DNA of 48,631 bases, taken from contig JAICKK010000005.1 in the NCBI GenBank assembly GCA_025927955.1, positions 1 through 48,631 on the forward strand, read 5' to 3'. The notes beneath the pieces are model-generated. The model worked only from the letters and a program-made list of their open reading frames with translations. It did no database searches and had not been told where the DNA came from. Made by a program: the position numbers and the translations under genes. The DNA comes from Nocardioidaceae bacterium. Lineage in GTDB: Bacteria > Actinomycetota > Actinomycetes > Propionibacteriales > Nocardioidaceae. This document shows positions 7,759-18,348 of this stretch, piece after piece; positions within the stretch are counted from its first letter, which is position 1, and every line of letters begins with the position of its first letter.

Positions 7759-10302
7759 TCACGGGCCGAACGTGGCGACCGCCGCGAGCCACGCCCCGGT
7801 CACGGTGCCCGTGGCGGCGTCACCGCCTGGAGCGGGGAGGTCGTAGGCGCGACCCAGGTAGCGGCTGCCGACCGCGTAGGAGCCGAGGTCGGTCCACCCG
7901 CTCGTCCACGTCGGGTTCGCCGTCCCGGCGGGGACCGATACGGCACCGAAGGCGACCTCGTTGCCTGCCGTGGCCTGCGCGGTGCCGGAGCTGAAGCTCG
8001 TCCCGCCGCCGGTGGCGGTCGACGCCTGGTCGAGCCGGGTGGCCCCGCTGAACTCCTCACCACCCATGCGGTACCCGGCGGCGGACGGGAAGGTGACGCT
8101 GATCTTGTCGTTGACCGCCAGCGGGCCGGCGGCGACACCGCTGAGGAGCAGGAGCCTGTTGCCGGCACTGTCCGCGACGTCGGCGGCGGACGTGTACGTG
8201 GTGCCGGAAGGGTCGGTGGCGTGCACCGCCCCGGTGGCGGCGGTGCCGTTGAGCTGGAGGGTGAGCACGACCAGGTCGCCGGCCCGGACGCCCGCGCTCC
8301 TCCACACGGTGATGGAGCCGGCCGTCTTCGTGCTCGTCGCGTAGTTGTTCGCGATCGACGACACCAGCTTCGGCGGCGTCGCGGTCCCCGTGGTGGCGTT
8401 GACGTCCTGGGTGGTGGTGCCGGTGAGGCCGCTGGTGTCGGTGACCGTCACCTGGAGGGTGTAGGTGCCGGCGGTGCCGTAGGTGTGGGTGGCGGTGGCG
8501 TCGGCCTGCGGTCCGAGGGTGGTGCCGTCGCCGAAGTCGAAGGTGTAGGTGAGCGCCTGGCCCTGTGGGTCGGTGCTGGCGGTGGCGTCGGCGGTCACGT
8601 TCAGCGGTGTGGTGCCGCTGGTGGGGCTGACGGTGAGCCGGGCCGTGGGCGCGGCCGGCGGAGGCGGGGTGTCGGCGGTGGTGACCGTGCGGGTGGCGGT
8701 GCCGGTGAGGCCGCTGGTGTCGGTGACCGTCACCTGGAGGGTGTAGGTGCCGGCGGTGCCGTAGGTGTGGGTGGCGGTGGCGTCGGCCTGAGGCCCGAGG
8801 GTGCTGCCGTCGCCGAAGTCGAAGGTGTAGGTGAGCGCCTGGCCCTGTGGGTCGGTGCTGGCGGTGGCGTCGGCGGTCACGTTGAGCGGTGTGGTGCCGC
8901 TGGTGGGGCTGACGGTGAGCCGGGCCGTGGGCGCGGCGGGCGTCGACCCCGAGGGCTGGAACTCGTAGGCGCCGAGGTCGTCGAACAGCCGTGGCCCGGT
9001 GGCGTAGGAGTTGTCGGCGGAGGGGTCGCGAACCCGCGCGTTCCCCAGGATGTCGTGGTCCTGCGCGCCGGACACCCCCGAGTCGCCCCGGTCGATGGCG
9101 GGTGAGCCGTCGAGGAGCTGCAGGTTCCCGGAGCCCGCGGCGACGAACCTCGGGTCGCCCTGGACGCCGTCGGCCTCCTGCCCGGTCGCCGCCTGCATCG
9201 CGGCCAGGCTGCTGTAGGCGGACCCGAACGTGTACATGTTGCCGGGCTTCGACAGCCACACGAGGTTGTGGTCCACCGTGGTCGAGGAGGGTGCGGAGTC
9301 CCAGATGCCGATGTTGCCGGTCCGGCGCGAGCAGGAGATGCCGTTGTAGGCCGGGTACACCGCGTTGTCGACCGCGACGTTGTCCTCGACCACGTAGCTG
9401 CCCGACGTGCCCTCGACGTTGATGCCGCTCGTGCAGTTGTGGTAGACGGTGTTGCCGATCAGCCGACCGCCGGTGACGTTGTAGTCGTCGATGCCGTGGT
9501 CCCCGTTGTCGTACGTCACATTGAGGGCGGCGAGGTTGTTGTTGCCACCGGTGTAGAAGTTGATGCCGGTGTCCTCGTTGTCGTGGGTGACGTTGCGCAG
9601 GATCGTGTTGCCCGGGGCGATGACGTCGATCCCGTTGGCGTTGCGACGCCATCCTTCGGCGTTCCAGGTGGACGTGTTGTCCGCGATCAGGTTCGACGTG
9701 CTGGTGCCCGCGACGTAGATGCCGTGCGAGCTGTTGTGGTCCAGGGTGTTCCCGAGGATCTGGGAGCTGCTCGTGGACCGGACGCTGAGCCCTGGAGCGG
9801 TCGCCCCGCTCCGGGGCTGACCGGCGTTGCGGACGGTGCAGCCGGACACGGTGAGGTGGTTGCTGCCGGACAGGTAGACACCGTCGTTGACCGTCTGCGC
9901 GAAGGTCAGGTCCGAGAGCACCACGTAGCTCTTGGAAGAGACGTAGGCGCCGTAGCTCACGCCCGTCCCGATCGTCGGGTCCTTGCCGGGCCACGCCGTG
10001 ACGGTGACCGGCGCGGACGCCGTCCCCGAGACCGACGGCTTGATGGTCTCGGCGTACGTGCCGTCGCCTATGTAGAGGGTGGAGCCGGGCTGGAGCAGGC
10101 TGACTCCCTTGACGATCGTGCAGAGCGGTACGTCGGGGGAAGCCGGGCCGCTGTCGGTGCACGCGCTCATCGTCTTGTCGACGTAGAGGTCGGTCTGGGT
10201 CGCGGTGGCGCGCGCCGGCGCCAGCAGGGGAGCCATCGCGCACGATGCCAGCAGCAGCAGCGTCGCGATCGGACGCGCGCCCTTCGTCCATGCACCTGGC
10301 AT
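7759..10302 (-). CDS. Secreted right-handed beta-helix protein with two PKD domains
   Basis: An 847-residue exported protein. Residues 1-35 form a signal peptide (basic start, LLLLASCAMAPLLAPA, Ala-rich cleavage zone). Residues ~38-110 resemble the DUF1565 entry to parallel beta-helices (LYVDKTMSACTDSG.., GDGTYAETI). The helix follows to ~440 with many Asn-rich turns (ILGNTLDHNSSHGIYVAG, NLIADNTSTWN). Two PKD domains of 94-residue period follow (FDFGDG, HTYGTAGTYTLQVTVTD). The last ~200 residues are a Ser/Thr/Gly-rich beta domain without a recognised name. No catalytic residues are evident; carbohydrate binding or lyase activity is possible. ATG 10302 has a weak GGGGA site upstream. Confidence 0.85.
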   Translation of the reverse strand: MPGAWTKGARPIATLLLLASCAMAPLLAPARATATQTDLYVDKTMSACTDSGPASPDVPLCTIVKGVSLLQPGSTLYIGDGTYAETIKPSVSGTASAPVTVTAWPGKDPTIGTGVSYGAYVSSKSYVVLSDLTFAQTVNDGVYLSGSNHLTVSGCTVRNAGQPRSGATAPGLSVRSTSSSQILGNTLDHNSSHGIYVAGTSTSNLIADNTSTWNAEGWRRNANGIDVIAPGNTILRNVTHDNEDTGINFYTGGNNNLAALNVTYDNGDHGIDDYNVTGGRLIGNTVYHNCTSGINVEGTSGSYVVEDNVAVDNAVYPAYNGISCSRRTGNIGIWDSAPSSTTVDHNLVWLSKPGNMYTFGSAYSSLAAMQAATGQEADGVQGDPRFVAAGSGNLQLLDGSPAIDRGDSGVSGAQDHDILGNARVRDPSADNSYATGPRLFDDLGAYEFQPSGSTPAAPTARLTVSPTSGTTPLNVTADATASTDPQGQALTYTFDFGDGSTLGPQADATATHTYGTAGTYTLQVTVTDTSGLTGTATRTVTTADTPPPPAAPTARLTVSPTSGTTPLNVTADATASTDPQGQALTYTFDFGDGTTLGPQADATATHTYGTAGTYTLQVTVTDTSGLTGTTTQDVNATTGTATPPKLVSSIANNYATSTKTAGSITVWRSAGVRAGDLVVLTLQLNGTAATGAVHATDPSGTTYTSAADVADSAGNRLLLLSGVAAGPLAVNDKISVTFPSAAGYRMGGEEFSGATRLDQASTATGGGTSFSSGTAQATAGNEVAFGAVSVPAGTANPTWTSGWTDLGSYAVGSRYLGRAYDLPAPGGDAATGTVTGAWLAAVATFGP
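8418..8939. repeat. 282-bp tandem duplication encoding the two PKD domains
   Basis: Bases 8418-8657 and 8700-8939 are about 240-bp copies that differ at only a handful of positions (for example GCCTGCGGTCC versus GCCTGAGGCCC, and TTCAGC versus TTGAGC). Identity at synonymous sites points to recent duplication or ongoing gene conversion. Confidence 0.9.
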
Positions 10303-10440
10303 GACTGTTCCCCGTCGCCTGGACCCCCCAGTCCCGTTGCGCAACCAAACGTAGGGAACCGGGGCGGGCGCGACATCGTCCAGCTGACGTAGCCGGCGTA
10401 CGACGGGTGGACGAGGGCGCCGCCCTCCTATGCTCAGCAG

Positions 10441-11403
10441 GTGCCCGCCGACCCGCTGCTGAGCATCGCCGAGGAGCTGTACTCCCTGGCGCCGGGGGAG
10501 TTCACCGGCACCCGCAACGAGTGGGCCAGGCAGACCAGGGCCGACGGCGACCGGGAGCTCGCCGAGCGGGTCACCGCGCTGCGGCGGCCCTCGACCGCGG
10601 CCTGGGTGGTGAACATGCTGATGCGCCACCAGGCCGAGCAGATGACCCAGGTGCTCGACCTCGGCGCCTCCCTGCGCCGGGCGCAGGCCGACCTCGACGG
10701 CGACGCCCTCCGGGAGCTCACCCGCCAGCGCCGCCGGCTCACCACGGTGCTCACCCAGCAGGGCCGTGAGCTGGCTCGCGACCTGGGCCAGAAGGTCACC
10801 GGCTCGGTGGCCGAGCAGGTGGAGGACACCCTGCACGCCGCGATGGTCGACGAGGGCGCCGCCGCCGCGGTCCGCTCCGGCATGCTGGTCGCCGCGCTCA
10901 CCGCCACCGGGGTCGAGCAGGCCGACGTGGCCGATGCCCTCGCGGTGCCCGCGGCGCTGGGCCTGGCGCCCCGGGCGCGGACCCGGCCGCCCGCCCGGCG
11001 CACCGCCCTGCACGCCGTACCCGAGAAGCCGCAGGCCAGCGGGGATCCCGACGACCCCGGCGACGCCACGCGCGCGCGGGAGCGGGAGCAGGCCGAGGCG
11101 CGGCGCCGGGCTCGGCAGCAGGCGCTCGACGAGGCGCGGGCGGCCGCGGACGAGGAGAAGCGGCGGCTGCGCAAGGCGCGCAAGAGGGTGAGCCGGCTCG
11201 AGGCACGCACGCTGCAGGTCGCCGACGAGCTCGAGCAGCTGCGCGGCCGCGCGGCCGAGCTCGAGCACGAGCTGGACACGCTCGACGAGCGGTCCGACCG
11301 CGCCCGGGCCCGCCGGGACCGGGTGGAGGAGCGCTACGCGCAGGCCCAGGACGCGCTGTCGGCGGCGGAGACGTCGCTCGACGAGGCCGCGAAGGACGGC
11401 TGA
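10441..11403 (+). CDS. Actinobacterial coiled-coil protein of unknown function
   Basis: A 320-residue soluble protein. The N-terminal half (1-180) is helical with a conserved-looking RNEWARQTRADGDRELAERVTALRRPSTAAWVVN segment (broken here by descriptive spacing only at residues ~21-55). Residues ~205-315 form a long, highly charged coiled coil (repeated Glu/Arg/Ala, LRKARKRVSRLEARTLQVAD). Such proteins are often mislabelled as transposase or chromosome-partition proteins; nothing here supports either name. GTG 10441 lies six bases after TATGCT (10429-10434), so the message is probably leaderless. It is divergent from the beta-helix gene and followed by pfp. Confidence 0.8.
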   Translation: MPADPLLSIAEELYSLAPGEFTGTRNEWARQTRADGDRELAERVTALRRPSTAAWVVNMLMRHQAEQMTQVLDLGASLRRAQADLDGDALRELTRQRRRLTTVLTQQGRELARDLGQKVTGSVAEQVEDTLHAAMVDEGAAAAVRSGMLVAALTATGVEQADVADALAVPAALGLAPRARTRPPARRTALHAVPEKPQASGDPDDPGDATRAREREQAEARRRARQQALDEARAAADEEKRRLRKARKRVSRLEARTLQVADELEQLRGRAAELEHELDTLDERSDRARARRDRVEERYAQAQDALSAAETSLDEAAKDG

Positions 11404-11541
11404 GCCGGCAGCCGGGCACGCCCGTCATTTGAACGATCGAAGGCCGTTGGCCCGACCCGTCGCCGATCGCCTAGGGTCGGTGGGCGAACCGGGAGACGGT
11501 CCCGGGCCGGCGGACATCGAGCGATGCGAGGAGAACACGAC

Positions 11542-12570
11542 ATGCGCGTGGGAGTGCTGACCGGTGGGGGCGACTGTCCGGGCCTCAACGCGGTGATCCG
11601 GGCGGTCGTGCGCAAGGGCATCGGGGAGTACGGGTTCGACTTCGTCGGCTTCCGCGACGGCTGGCGGGGACCGCTGGAGAACGTCACCATGCCGCTCGGG
11701 ATCGACGAGGTACGCGGGATCCTGCCCCGCGGCGGCACCGTCTTGAAGTCGTCGCGGACCAACCCGTTCAAGATCGACGGCGGCGTCGAGCGGATCAAGG
11801 ACAACCTGGCCGCCAACGACGTGGACGCGCTGGTCGCCATCGGCGGCGAGGACACCTTGGGCGTCGCCACCAAGCTGGCGGCGCTCGACGTCAACGTGGT
11901 GGGCGTCCCCAAGACCATCGACAACGACCTGTCGGGCACCGACTTCACCTTCGGCTTCGACACCGCGGTCAACATCGCGATGGAGGCCATCGACCGGCTG
12001 CACACCACTGCCGAGTCCCACCACCGGGTGCTCGTCGTCGAGGTGATGGGCCGCCACGCCGGATGGATCGCGCTGCACGCCGGCATCGCCGGCGGCGCCA
12101 ACGTGGTGCTGATCCCCGAGCAGCCCTTCGACATCGGACGCGTCTGCGAGTACGTCGAGAAGCGGTTCGAGTCGCACTACTCCCCGATCATCGTGGTCTC
12201 CGAGGGGGCGGTGCCCGTGGAGGGCGGCGACATGACGGTGGCCAGCGGCGAGCTCGACGCGTTCGGGCACGTCCGGCTCGGCGGCATCGGCGACCGGCTC
12301 GCCGGGGAGATCGAGCAGCGCACCGGCAAGGAGGCGCGCGCCGTGGTGCTCGGCCACGTCCAGCGCGGCGGCACCCCGACCGCCTTCGACCGGTGGCTGG
12401 CCACGCGCTTCGGCCTGCACGCCATCACCGCCGTGGCCGAGAAGGACTACGGCAAGATGGTCGCCCTGCGCGGGACCGACATCGTGCGCGTGCCGCTGTC
12501 GGAGGGCACCGGCGAGCTCAAGCTCGTCAAGCCCGAGCAGTACGCCGAGGCCCAGGTGTTCTTCGGCTGA
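11542..12570 (+). CDS. pfp: 6-phosphofructokinase, probably pyrophosphate-dependent
   Basis: A 342-residue glycolytic enzyme that phosphorylates fructose 6-phosphate. It has the nucleotide/PPi loop GVLTGGGDCPG, the catalytic PKTIDND motif (123-129), MGRHAGW (~170) and HVQRGGTPTAFDR. Donor choice is read from two positions: GGEDT puts Asp at 104, and PKTIDND puts Lys at 124. Asp104/Lys124 is the PPi-type pair established for Amycolatopsis methanolica PFK, whereas ATP enzymes carry Gly at 104 (and usually Gly at 124). The start is ATG 11542 with GAGGAGA about eight bases upstream; ATG 11524 lacks a site. It stands alone between the coiled-coil gene and recQ, near macRS as in Streptomyces. Confidence 0.93.
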   Translation: MRVGVLTGGGDCPGLNAVIRAVVRKGIGEYGFDFVGFRDGWRGPLENVTMPLGIDEVRGILPRGGTVLKSSRTNPFKIDGGVERIKDNLAANDVDALVAIGGEDTLGVATKLAALDVNVVGVPKTIDNDLSGTDFTFGFDTAVNIAMEAIDRLHTTAESHHRVLVVEVMGRHAGWIALHAGIAGGANVVLIPEQPFDIGRVCEYVEKRFESHYSPIIVVSEGAVPVEGGDMTVASGELDAFGHVRLGGIGDRLAGEIEQRTGKEARAVVLGHVQRGGTPTAFDRWLATRFGLHAITAVAEKDYGKMVALRGTDIVRVPLSEGTGELKLVKPEQYAEAQVFFG

Positions 12571-12650
12571 CCTCGAGCTCTCGACCGGGCCGCAGGCGTC
12601 CTGTGGACGGGGTCCGCAGGACGTCGGCGGGAGTCCCTACGGTGGGAGCC

Positions 12651-14846
<2,196 letters not shown>

Positions 14847-14856
14847 CCGGCTCCCG

Positions 14857-15771
14857 TCAGTGGTGCAGCCGACGGGTCAGGCGCAGGGACGTGGTCTCCG
14901 GCTGGTAGCCGAGCGCCGCGTTGACGGCGAGCATCGGGGCGTTCCCGGAGTCGTAGGCCGTCCAGGCGCGCACGACACCGACCTCCGCCAGCGCGTTGAG
15001 CGTGCGGCGCTTCACCCAGCCGGCGAGGCCGCGGCCGCGGTACGCGGGGTGCGTCGCGGTCATGCTGCTCCACGACCGCCCGCCGTCGCGGTCGACCTGG
15101 ACGCTGCTGAAGGCGGCCAGCACCGGGCCTCCGCGCTCGTCGGCCAGCAGGCCCCAGGACAGCTCCGGGGCGTTGTCGGGGCTGTCCCACCAGTCGGCCC
15201 GCAGCTGCTGCATGGTGTAGTGCCACGAGAGCCCGCTGGGGTCGTCGGACGCCGCCAGGTTGTGCGTGTCCAGCAGCATCCGCAGGTTCCGCATGGCCTC
15301 GAGGGGGACCGCGCGCAGGCCGAGCGGCGGGGGGCCGACGCGGGCGACGGTGCGTGGGTCCACGACCGAGACGTGCCGCTCGCCGTCCGGCACGAACCCG
15401 TACCGCACCGCGAAGGACACCGAGACCGGGTCGCCGTTGCCGACCGCTCGCAGCGCGACCACGTCGGGGAAGGCCGTCGCGGCGGCGCGCAGCAGCGCGC
15501 TTCCCACCCCTCGGCTGCCGCGGTCGGGGTGCACCTCGACGGTGAGGAAGACCGAGGGGTCGTGGCCGTCGATCGCGCGGCCCGTCGCGATGCCGGAGAC
15601 CTCGCCGTCCAGGATCGCGACCCAGCGGCGCCGGCCGAGCACGCCGTCCCTGCGGAGGTCCGCCGCGGCCCGGGCTCGGGACCGGACGAGGTACGGCACG
15701 GCCCGGGTCCAGATCGCCCCGATCGCCGTGGCGTCACTGCGGTGGGCGTCTCGCACCGTCACCTCGGCCAC
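14857..15771 (-). CDS. Tandem-GNAT N-acetyltransferase
   Basis: A 304-residue protein with two GNAT folds. The first spans ~1-145, with the acetyl-CoA loop HPDRGSRGVGSALL. The second spans ~165-304, with the loop HPAYRGRGLAGWVKRR and the end DSGNAPMLAVNAALGYQ typical of acetyltransferases. Tandem GNATs include mycothiol synthase (MshD) and aminoglycoside or protein acetylases; nothing here identifies the substrate. GTG 15771 was chosen because TATGCT (15783-15778 on this strand) ends six bases before it. The gene is divergent from aroG with only 34 bp between start codons, and its 3' end lies 10 bp from the convergent recQ stop. Confidence 0.85.
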   Translation of the reverse strand: MAEVTVRDAHRSDATAIGAIWTRAVPYLVRSRARAAADLRRDGVLGRRRWVAILDGEVSGIATGRAIDGHDPSVFLTVEVHPDRGSRGVGSALLRAAATAFPDVVALRAVGNGDPVSVSFAVRYGFVPDGERHVSVVDPRTVARVGPPPLGLRAVPLEAMRNLRMLLDTHNLAASDDPSGLSWHYTMQQLRADWWDSPDNAPELSWGLLADERGGPVLAAFSSVQVDRDGGRSWSSMTATHPAYRGRGLAGWVKRRTLNALAEVGVVRAWTAYDSGNAPMLAVNAALGYQPETTSLRLTRRLHH

Positions 15772-15805
15772 CGTCGGAGCATACCGGGCGTCGTAGTCTG
15801 GACCG
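15772..15805. promoter_or_regulatory. Compact divergent leaderless promoter pair
   Basis: The 34-bp space holds two -10 hexamers: TAGTCT at 15794-15799 for aroG on the plus strand and TATGCT at 15783-15778 for the GNAT gene on the minus strand. Each ends six bases before a GTG start. The -35 region of each would lie inside the coding sequence of the other gene, so the two promoters should interfere with one another. Confidence 0.6.
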
Positions 15806-17170
15806 GTGAGCCGAGCGCCCGTCCCCGAGCTGACCGCCCTGCATGCCAGGGGGGCCGCGCAGCAGCCCCACTGGCCGGACCAGGCCGGGGTGGACCGTGC
15901 CGTCGCCAGGCTCCGCGGCGTGCCGCCGCTGGTGTTCGCGGGCGAGTGCGACGAGCTCAAGACCAAGCTGGCAGCGGTCGCCCGCGGCGAGGCGTTCCTG
16001 CTCCAGGGTGGGGACTGCGCGGAGACGTTCGAGGGCGTCACCGCGGACAACGTGCGCAACAAGCTGCGGGTGCTGCTGCAGATGGCGGTGGTGCTGACCT
16101 ACGCCGCGTCGGTCCCGGTCGTGAAGCTGGGACGGCTGGCCGGTCAGTACGCCAAGCCCCGCTCCGCCGACGAGGAGACGCGAGACGGTGTCACCCTCCC
16201 GGCCTACCGCGGTGACGCGGTGAACGGCTTCGAGTTCACCGCGGAGTCGAGGGTCCCCGACCCGCAGCGGCTGGTCGAGGTCTACCACTCCTCGGCGGCC
16301 ACGCTGAACCTCGTGCGAGCCTTCGTGACCGGTGGCTACGCCGACCTGCGCCAGGTGCACACCTGGAACACCGACTTCGTGAGGTCCTCACCGGTGGGCC
16401 GCCGCTACGAGAAGGTCGCCGCGGAGATCGACCGGGCGCTCACCTTCATGCAGGCCATCGGAGCCGACCCCGACGAGTTCCACCGCGTCGACTTCCACTC
16501 CAGCCACGAGGCGCTCATCCTCGAGTACGAGCACGCACTGACCCGGATCGACTCACGCACCCAGCGCCCGTACGACGTGTCCGCCCACTTCCTGTGGATC
16601 GGGGAGCGCACCCGCCAGATCGACGGTGCACACGTGGAGCTGCTCTCGCACATCGAGAACCCGATCGGGGTCAAGCTCGGACCCACCACGAGCCCGGACG
16701 ACGCCATCGCGCTGGCCGAGAGGCTCAACCCCGCCAACGAGCCGGGGCGGCTGACGTTCGTCACGCGCATGGGCGCCGGGCGGATCCGCGACCGGCTGCC
16801 GAACCTCGTCGAGAAGGTCACCGCTGCCGGCGTGTCGGCGGCGTGGGTCTGCGACCCGATGCACGGCAACACCTTCGAGGCCTCCTCGGGCTACAAGACC
16901 CGGCGCTTCGACGACGTGATCGCGGAGGTGCAGGGCTTCTTCGACGTGCACCGCTCGCTGGGCACCTGGCCCGGCGGCGTGCACGTCGAGCTCACCGGCG
17001 ACGACGTCACCGAGTGCGTCGGCGGGGGCGAGGCCCTGCTCGAGGGAGACCTGGGCAACCGCTACGAGTCGGCGTGCGACCCGCGCCTGAACCGGGTGCA
17101 GTCCCTCGAGCTCGCGTTCCTCGTCGCCGAGATGCTGCGCGAGGCCACGCCGACCCACACGCCGGCATGA
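15806..17170 (+). CDS. aroG: Class II 3-deoxy-7-phosphoheptulonate (DAHP) synthase
   Basis: A 454-residue first enzyme of the shikimate pathway, condensing phosphoenolpyruvate and erythrose 4-phosphate. It is the plant/Mycobacterium type II enzyme (Rv2178c-like): LLQGGDCAETF supplies the metal-ligand Cys, RYEK and the SAHFLWIGERTRQ segment line the substrate site, then GVKLGP, WVCDPMHGNTFEA (metal His) and the C-terminal metal Glu/Asp in ELTGDDVTECVGG and ACDPRLN. Length matches the family (~460). GTG 15806 follows TAGTCT by six bases, so it is leaderless. The stop overlaps the start of the threonine aldolase as ATGA. A second, unrelated DAHP synthase is encoded at 18349-19416. Confidence 0.96.
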   Translation: MSRAPVPELTALHARGAAQQPHWPDQAGVDRAVARLRGVPPLVFAGECDELKTKLAAVARGEAFLLQGGDCAETFEGVTADNVRNKLRVLLQMAVVLTYAASVPVVKLGRLAGQYAKPRSADEETRDGVTLPAYRGDAVNGFEFTAESRVPDPQRLVEVYHSSAATLNLVRAFVTGGYADLRQVHTWNTDFVRSSPVGRRYEKVAAEIDRALTFMQAIGADPDEFHRVDFHSSHEALILEYEHALTRIDSRTQRPYDVSAHFLWIGERTRQIDGAHVELLSHIENPIGVKLGPTTSPDDAIALAERLNPANEPGRLTFVTRMGAGRIRDRLPNLVEKVTAAGVSAAWVCDPMHGNTFEASSGYKTRRFDDVIAEVQGFFDVHRSLGTWPGGVHVELTGDDVTECVGGGEALLEGDLGNRYESACDPRLNRVQSLELAFLVAEMLREATPTHTPA

Positions 17171-18159
17171 TCGACCTGCGCAGCGACACGGTCACCCGGC
17201 CGACCGAGGCGATGCGGAGGGCGATGGCCTCCGCGGAGGTGGGCGACGACGTGTACGGCGAGGACCCGACGGTGCGGGCGCTCGAGGCCCGGGTCGCGGG
17301 CCTGTTCGGGAAGCAGGCCGCGCTGTTCACGCCCACCGGGTCGATGGCGAACGTGCTCGCCGTGCGCTCGCTCGTCGGGGTGGGCGAGGAGGTGCTGTGC
17401 GAGGCGTCGGCGCACATCGCCCGCGCCGAGCTCGGCGCCCACGGCGCGTTCACCGGGCTGACCATGCGCACCTGGATCGGCCGCCCGGTGGACCTCGCGG
17501 CGGTCGAGACGCTGTTCGCTCCCGACATGGGCCCGTTCTTCGTGGCCACCCGGGCGGTCTCGATGGAGAACACCCACAACTTCGGTGGGGGAGCGGTCAC
17601 GCCGATCGAGCAGATGCGAGCTGTCCGCGGCTTCGCCGACGAGCGGGGCATCGGCGTGCACCTCGACGGCGCGCGGATCTGGAACGCGCACGTCGCCACC
17701 GGCACCCCGCTGCAGGAGTACGGCGCGACCGCAGACGTCCTGGCCGTCTGCCTGAGCAAGGGTCTCGGGGCGCCGGTCGGCTCGCTCGTGGTGGGCGGCA
17801 CCGAGGTGATCGCGGAGGCGCGGGTCTGGCGCAAGCGGCTCGGCGGTGGGATGCGCCAGGTCGGCGTGCTCGCCGCCGCCGGGCTGCACGCGCTCGAGCA
17901 TCATGTCGAACGGCTCGCCGAGGACCACGAGAACGCCCGCCTGCTGGCCGACGCGTGCGGCCTCGACCCCGCGTCGGTGGACACCAACATCGTCGTCGTC
18001 GACGTACCCGACGCGCCCGCGGTCGTGGCGGCCGCCCGGGAGCACGACGTCCTGGTCTCGGCCGTCGGGCCCCGAGCGCTCCGGCTGGTCACCCACCTCG
18101 ACGTGACGCGCCCGGACGCCGAGGCCGCCGCGGGCGTCCTGTCCAAGCTGCTCGCCTGA
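17167..18159 (+). CDS. ltaE: Low-specificity L-threonine aldolase
   Basis: A 330-residue PLP enzyme (aspartate aminotransferase fold) that cleaves threonine or allo-threonine to glycine and acetaldehyde. The N-terminus MIDLRSDTVTRPT is diagnostic, followed by DVYGEDPTV, the active-site His/Arg region and the PLP lysine K198 in CLSKGLGAPVGS. The ATG overlaps the aroG stop (ATGA, 4 bp), so translation is coupled to DAHP synthase. The metabolic reason is unclear, though both feed amino acid metabolism. It ends about 190 bp from the convergent aroF stop, with a repeat-rich spacer between. Confidence 0.94.
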   Translation: MIDLRSDTVTRPTEAMRRAMASAEVGDDVYGEDPTVRALEARVAGLFGKQAALFTPTGSMANVLAVRSLVGVGEEVLCEASAHIARAELGAHGAFTGLTMRTWIGRPVDLAAVETLFAPDMGPFFVATRAVSMENTHNFGGGAVTPIEQMRAVRGFADERGIGVHLDGARIWNAHVATGTPLQEYGATADVLAVCLSKGLGAPVGSLVVGGTEVIAEARVWRKRLGGGMRQVGVLAAAGLHALEHHVERLAEDHENARLLADACGLDPASVDTNIVVVDVPDAPAVVAAAREHDVLVSAVGPRALRLVTHLDVTRPDAEAAAGVLSKLLA

Positions 18160-18170
18160 CCGACCCCGAG

Positions 18171-18331
18171 TTGGTTGAGGTGCCAAAGCCCCGCGCTGGT
18201 TGAGGTGCCCGAGCCCCCAGGGCGAGGGCCTCGAAACCACCCGCACCCACGCGCAGACCCGACCGCGGACAGCCTCCGCGCGGACGTGGCGATGGTTTCG
18301 AGGCCTCGGCTGGCGCCTCGGCTGCTCAACC
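18171..18331. repeat. Intergenic REP-like inverted repeats between convergent genes
   Basis: A half copy, TTGGTTGAGGTGC, lies at 18171-18183. A fuller unit at 18196-18239 starts TGGTTGAGGTGCCCGAGC and ends GAGGGCCTCGAAACCA, an imperfect palindrome. A second unit at 18293-18331 starts TGGTTTCGAGGCCTCGGC and ends CGGCTGCTCAACC. These arms are the typical form of a dispersed element in Nocardioides-like genomes. In the convergent position between ltaE and aroF they could serve as bidirectional terminators. Confidence 0.75.
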
Positions 18332-18348
18332 GAGGGGAGGCCGGCGGC

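Noticed and set aside
8418-8939. CRISPR or satellite array
   Set aside because: Only two long copies, in frame, each encoding a PKD domain.
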